From assembly GCA_903813345.2 (NCBI GenBank), contig CAIIXF020000009.1, positions 3,598,001 to 3,662,000 on the forward strand: a stretch of 64,000 bases of DNA, in the 5' to 3' direction. The notes beneath the pieces are model-generated. The model searched no databases. It was not told the origin of the DNA and saw only the letters and a program-made list of their open reading frames with translations. The translations under genes and the position numbers were made by a program. The first letter of the stretch is position 1, and each line of letters opens with the position of its first letter. Origin of the DNA: Owenia fusiformis. Its lineage: Eukaryota; Annelida; Polychaeta; Sabellida; Oweniidae. Below are positions 58,863-64,000 of this stretch, in pieces.

Positions 58863-61037
58863 AAGCAGCGTGGCGCCATCTTTGAAAGAACGTGAGAGTT
58901 ATTCTACTCTTTTTCGAGAGAGGAGTGAAAATTAACCGACTTTATGCTCCGAATTTGTGAAAACAAATTACGGATTGCTCAAACTTTTTGGAATTATCGT
59001 AAAAAGGTGAGTTTCTTGTGCATTTTGCCGTGTATCTTGGCCAATTTGTGACAATATAATTGTATTATGGCTTTGTTGAATACGCCCACTGTCGCTTTGT
59101 TATACATTGGCACTAAACCTGCCACAACTTCAAGATAATGCGTCTATTTGAAAAAAATAAAATCTGAGAAATTTTGTTTTTATTTTTTTTAACTTCTGCG
59201 AAAATTTCAGGACTTTTGCACGAAAACTGAAAATTTTAGATCTGATAGAAATGTATTGTGAACATTCTATGTATTCCCGGGAAACACTTATTATCGCCCA
59301 CCAATCTCCCAATCAAACTACATTACTAGATTACATTCATATAGTTCTACATATAATTCTTGCATTTTATTGTTGTTTAAACATAAAAACGAAGATCAGT
59401 TACCAATTTTCATAAATTCCCCATCATGGCAGTGGTTGTTATGACGATTACGCCGAACGAAAAGTGCATATATCCTGTAACACAGTGACATCTTTAAAAC
59501 GCATCGGCTTTATTTCAATGTTACTTTTTTATGACGTTTTGGACCACAGTGTTAAGTTAAAAAAAAAATTAAATGTGACCACATTAGGTTTGATAAATTG
59601 ATGTCTTGATATACAGTGCGTATCAAAATAACGCAACAGATTGTTATCTCGGAAAAGCACAAAACAAGTGATAACAGCATTGATTTCATTCAATGTACCA
59701 AAAGCCATGTGTCTCCTCTTTTCAATGGTATATCATTCGTTGATTTTGGGTCATGTTTGGGCGAGTAATCATTCCTTTTGCAAATTGGGCCAAAATAAGC
59801 TTGGTACCAATTTATAAACAGCGCGAAATAAAGTCAGTGTACAGGGCCCAATGCAATATTGCAAGAAAAAATAAAACCAATGACGACTACAGTTTCATTC
59901 AATGTATCAAAAAATGTCAATTTACTCCTCTTTGCAAAGGAATGTCATTCATTCACAGGGAGTCATGGCTGGCCGAAAAATCGTTAAATTCGAAGAGTTG
60001 GGTAAAATCAGCTCGGACCCAAGGTTTTAAACATTGCAAAGGTCAGTGCATGGGGCATAAGGGCAATTGGAATTAAGAAGGTGTGATAGGTGTAACATAG
60101 ACAGTTAAGTGTTCATACTCATACTCTTACAAGAATACATCCTATACCCCTCCGAATTGCCACCACTTCTTTGCACAAAAAGATGCGCTATCTAACCATG
60201 TCATGCATTGTTCAGCCCTGAGTCATATGTGGCTTAAAGCGGAGAAAAGCAGCCCATTTGGTAATTCTTTCTCCCAATTTTGCAATAGCTGGTGGAGGAA
60301 TGGTGAGCACAGATGCTCTTGAAATAGCTTAGTCCTTGCATTGATTTTTGCAGTATCTGAAACTTGGTCCAGAGCCGATTTTGACACACTGTGCAAATGG
60401 AAGGATTTCTCACCCAACCATGACCACGTGTGAATGAATGACATATCATTGCAAAGAGGAGGGATGTAGCTTCATTGTAAATTAAAGACGGGTCGCAAAA
60501 AGCTCGCGCACGCATTGTTACACATTTTGTGGCGTAATCCAGAGGATCCTCGCTTTTAACAAGATAGAATGTGAAGTTTTTGAGAAAAATGTACACACAT
60601 GAAAATCCTTTCGTCCTTCACATTTACCTCTATATCTCAAAACATTTTAGACGAATAACTCTGATATCATATATATATTGTTAATGGGCTAGGAGCATCA
60701 TAAAACACGAATCAATTGATATTTTAGGTGAAATAAATATACGTGTTGCTGTGCTTGAAAATAGGCGAATGGCGTAAATTAGCCCTATTTTAATGAATTT
60801 TGAAAACCTTTCGTCCTCCACATACAACAGAAAACACATACTTTTGTGAACAAAATCAACTAATTATTAATAAACTAGAGTTTAGGAGCAAAATAATCAT
60901 GTATGATTTATTAAAAATTGATCTCGTATTTTTTGTTTAATGTACACCTGAAAAGTTGAAGGTACCAAAAAATGAGCAAAAAAGGTCGCTGTCAACAGAT
61001 TCTATTTTTCAGACTCTATGACGTCACAATATGGGAT
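58863..61037. repeat. 2.17-kb tandem duplication, copy 1
   Basis: Begins AAGCAGCGTGGCGCC and ends CTATGACGTCACAATATGGGA. The next 2.17 kb repeat it almost base for base. Inside are two related, partly inverted blocks (about 59,660-60,070 and 60,170-60,540) sharing TGTCATTCATTCACA and other words. They make the 107- and 120-codon frames complementary-like rather than genes. GCGTAATCCAGAGGATCCTC is distantly like the 55.7-kb TIR terminus. Confidence 0.85.
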
Positions 61038-63211
61038 AAGCAGCGTGGCGCCATCTTTGAAAGAACGTGAGAGTTATTCTACTCTTTTTCGAGAGAGGAG
61101 TGAAAATTAACCGACTTTATGCTCCGAATTTGTGAAAACAAATTACGGATTGCTCAAACTTTTTGGAATTATCGTAAAAAGGTGAGTTTCTTGTGCATTT
61201 TGCCGTGTATCTTGGCCAATTTGTGACAATATAATTGTATTATGGCTTTGTTGAATACGCCCACTGTCGCTTTGTTATACATTGGCACTAAACCTGCCAC
61301 AACTTCAAGATAATGCGTCTATTTGAAAAAAATAAAATCTGAGAAATTTTGTTTTTATTTTTTTTAACTTCTGCGAAAATTTCAGGACTTTTGCACGAAA
61401 ACTGAAAATTTTAGATCTGATAGAAATGTATTGTGAACATTCTATGTATTCCCGGGAAACACTTATTATCGCCCACCAATCTCCCAATCAAACTACATTA
61501 CTAGATTACATTCATATAGTTCTACATATAATTCTTGCATTTTATTGTTGTTTAAACATAAAAACGAAGATCAGTTACCAATTTTCATAAATTCCCCATC
61601 ATGGCAGTGGTTGTTATGACGATTACGCCGAACGAAAAGTGCATATATCCTGTAACACAGTGACATCTTTAAAACGCATCGGCTTTATTTCAATGTTACT
61701 TTTTTATGACGTTTTGGACCACAGTGTTAAGTTAAAAAAAAATTAAATGTGACCACATTAGGTTTGATAAATTGATGTCTTGATATACAGTGCGTATCAA
61801 AATAACGCAACAGATTGTTATCCAGGAAAAGCACAAAACAAGTGATAACAGCATTGATTTCATTCAATGTACCAAAAGCCATGTGTCTCCTCTTTTCAAT
61901 GGTATATCATTCGTTGATTTTGGGTCATGTTTGGGCGAGTAATCATTCCTTTTGCAAATTGGGCCAAAATAAGCTTGGTACCAATTTATAAACAGCGCGA
62001 AATAAAGTCAGTGTACAGGGCCCAATGCAATATTGCAAGAAAACATAAAACCAATGACGACTACAGTTTCATTCAATGTATCAAAAAATGTCAATTTACT
62101 CCTCTTTGCAAAGGAATGTCATTCATTCACAGGGAGTCATGGCTGGCCGAAAAATCGTTAAATTCGAAGAGTTGGGTAAAATCAGCTCGGACCCAAGGTT
62201 TTAAACATTGCAAAGGTCAGTGCATGGGGCATAAGGGCAATTGGAATTAAGAAGGTGTGATAGGTGTAACATAGACAGTTAAGTGTTCATACTCATACTC
62301 TTACAAGAATACATCCTATACCCCTCCGAATTGCCACCACTTCTTTGCACAAAAAGATGCGCTATCTAACCATGTCATGCATTGTTCAGCCCTGAGTCAT
62401 ATGTGGCTTAAAGCGGAGAAAAGCAGCCCATTTGGTAATTCTTTCTCCCAATTTTGCAATAGCTGGTGGAGGAATGGTGAGCACAGATGCTCTTGAAATA
62501 GCTTAGTCCTTGCATTGATTTTTGCAGTATCTGAAACTTGGTCCAGAGCCGATTTTGACACACTGTGCAAATGGAAGGATTTCTCACCCAACCATGACCA
62601 CGTGTGAATGAATGACATATCATTGCAAAGAGGAGGGATGTAGCTTCATTGTAAATTAAAGACGGGTCGCAAAAAGCTCGCGCACGCACTGTTACACATT
62701 TTGTGGCGTAATCCAGAGGATCCTCGCTTTTAACAAGATAGAATGTGAAGTTTTTGAGAAAAATGTACACACATGAAAATCCTTTCGTCCTTCACATTTA
62801 CCTCTATATCTCAAAACATTTTAGACGAATAACTCTGATATCATATATATATTGTTAATGGGCTAGGAGCATCATAAAACACGAATCAATTGATATTTTA
62901 GGTGAAATAAATATACGTGTTGCTGTGCTTGAAAATAGGCGAATGGCGTAAATTAGCCCTATTTTAATGAATTTTGAAAACCTTTCGTCCTCCACATACA
63001 ACAGAAAACACATACTTTTGTGAACAAAATCAACTAATTATTAATAAACTAGAGTTTAGGAGCAAAATAATCATGTATGATTTATTAAAAATTGATCTCG
63101 TATTTTTTGTTTAATGTACACCTGAAAAGTTGAAGGTACCAAAAAATGAGCAAAAAAGGTCGCTGTCAACAGATTCTATTTTTCAGACTCTATGACGTCA
63201 CAATATGGGAC
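61038..63211. repeat. 2.17-kb tandem duplication, copy 2
   Basis: Offset 2174-2175 bp from copy 1. I noticed only a handful of differences (for example TATCTCGG to TATCCAGG, AGAAAAAATA to AGAAAACATA, CGCATTG to CGCACTG and one base in an A-run). Confidence 0.9.
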
Positions 63212-63540
63212 GCTTACTAAAATTCATCCTTTGAAATAAAACTTCCATCTACCTTTATCAAGACGAAAAATAAGTATAATAGTCATATATTGTTTGAGTT
63301 ATGAGCGTTTAAAGACGAAAAATAATTCAAAATGTAACGTGTCAACATGGGATATTTGCCAGATGTTTTGGTAAAAAACTCTTTTTTAAAAACGAACGCG
63401 CAAAAAATGTGAACGGAGTGTAGTTGATCTAAAATCTTCATCGAAACAGCTTTAAAATGATATATAACTTTAATTAGAATATTATCTTTTATTATATCAC
63501 TGTCATATTCCTCACTCTCTTATAGGTCCATGTCCTACAC
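63212..63540. other. Non-coding 5' flank of the Crypton-like frame
   Basis: AT-rich, no gene seen. Confidence 0.4.
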
Positions 63541-63560
63541 GTGACTAGAAAATAACTAGC

Positions 63561-63598
63561 GATATTCAACGGAAGTCACGTGACTTCCGGTGAATATC
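63561..63598. promoter_or_regulatory. Palindrome with paired ETS sites around CACGTG
   Basis: A 38-bp palindrome has one mismatch. Its perfect core CGGAAGTCACGTGACTTCCG contains two opposed ETS-type CGGAAGT sites and a central TCACGTGA E-box. It lies 90 bp upstream of an ATG in good context (AAAATGG), as expected of a TATA-less or bidirectional promoter. Confidence 0.5.
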
Positions 63599-63687
63599 AA
63601 ATGATATTCAACGATCATGACTTATACATCCCCGTGGTTGACTTAGTCCAGTGTAATTTTCATTTTATATATCCCATAATAACCAAA

Positions 63688-64000
63688 ATGGCAGACGGTA
63701 AACAAAGGTTTCCAAATATTTCTGCAGAAGAAATTGATAGAATCCACGGGAATATTCATTCAGATAACACAATAAAGGCAACAAAAAGATCAGTGAAAAT
63801 CTTTCAAGATTGGATATCTAGCAAAGACGATGTGATTGATTTGGAAAACGTATCAAAATCGACATTGAATGAAAAATTGAACCCAAACCAGTTTTATTTA
63901 TAGGCACGATCAATTGAGGGAGAACACTATAAACCCTCATTTAATTATAGAAGATGTTTTGACAGTGATATAATAAAACAAATATTTAATTCTATTTTCG
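63688..64000 (+). pseudogene. Crypton-like (DUF3504-type) N-terminal fragment, interrupted
   Basis: The frame from ATG 63,688 begins MADGKQRFPNISAEEIDRIH, continues ...NTIKATKRSVKIFQDWI and reaches LNEKLNPNQFYL before TAG at 63,901-63,903. In the same frame it resumes ARSIEGEHYKP. The RFP.IS..E...I......NT..ATK......F..WI...FYL(E)AR..G..Y.P pattern is the N-terminus of Crypton tyrosine-recombinase-derived proteins seen in many invertebrates. The TAG sits where Glu is expected. The recombinase catalytic region, if present, is beyond the window. Family from memory. Confidence 0.6.

Noticed and set aside
59753-62770. 107- and 120-codon frames repeated in both duplicated units
   Set aside because: They come from partly inverted blocks of the same repeat; identical repetition reflects duplication, not conservation.

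Overview
The window is animal nuclear DNA: AT-rich, intron-containing and crowded with degraded transposable elements. The only host genes I can support are two tandem, minus-strand genes for sarcoplasmic calcium-binding-protein-like (SCP) EF-hand proteins, split over many small exons with GT-AG introns and one GC-AG intron. The SCP family, the non-LTR retrotransposons (one carrying a 2A-like motif), the TTA-flanked Harbinger-like elements and the Crypton-like open frame all fit a marine invertebrate. I cannot name the phylum from sequence alone. All exon models were assembled by hand translation.

Layout. Positions 1-12,000 hold repeats and non-coding DNA: terminal-inverted-repeat (TIR) elements, a 113-bp Harbinger-like MITE, a tRNA-derived SINE-like head, a long hairpin at 9.06-9.46 kb and a broken open frame at 7.0-7.4 kb. 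Gene 1 runs from its ATG at 31,739 down to its stop at 12,041 in 11 coding exons and encodes 396 residues. Exons 2-11 are compact (12.0-17.7 kb). Exon 1 lies 14 kb upstream, across an intron filled with nested repeats: inverted 0.6-kb repeats, tandem-repeat TIRs around a truncated LINE and a GC-richer block, a second LINE tail and a 1.64-kb Harbinger-like element. From 32.3 to 41.6 kb lie minus-strand LINE remains, including an ORF1 and an ORF2 with a GDIETNPGP motif, followed by a foldback repeat.

Gene 2 runs from its ATG at 54,374 down to its stop at 45,071, in 8 coding exons (280 residues). It is a paralogue of gene 1, but the three exons that would carry EF-hands 2 and 3 of the first domain are missing. 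In their place is a 3.3-kb inverted-repeat element, and the reading frame across the gap is preserved. Downstream of its stop are tandem copies of its own last coding segment and, 1.9 kb further, a decayed gene-1-type terminal exon, so the locus has a history of duplication and loss.

The right end (55.7-64 kb) has another TIR element, a nearly identical 2.17-kb tandem duplication, and a short Crypton-like open frame behind a near-perfect palindrome with ETS and CACGTG motifs.

Function. Each SCP gene encodes a head-to-tail fusion of two SCP modules, whereas the usual SCP is a single module of about 190 residues. Gene 1 would be a cytosolic Ca2+ buffer with up to eight EF-hand positions, roughly five to six with canonical ligands. 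Gene 2 is a shortened relative or a decaying copy.
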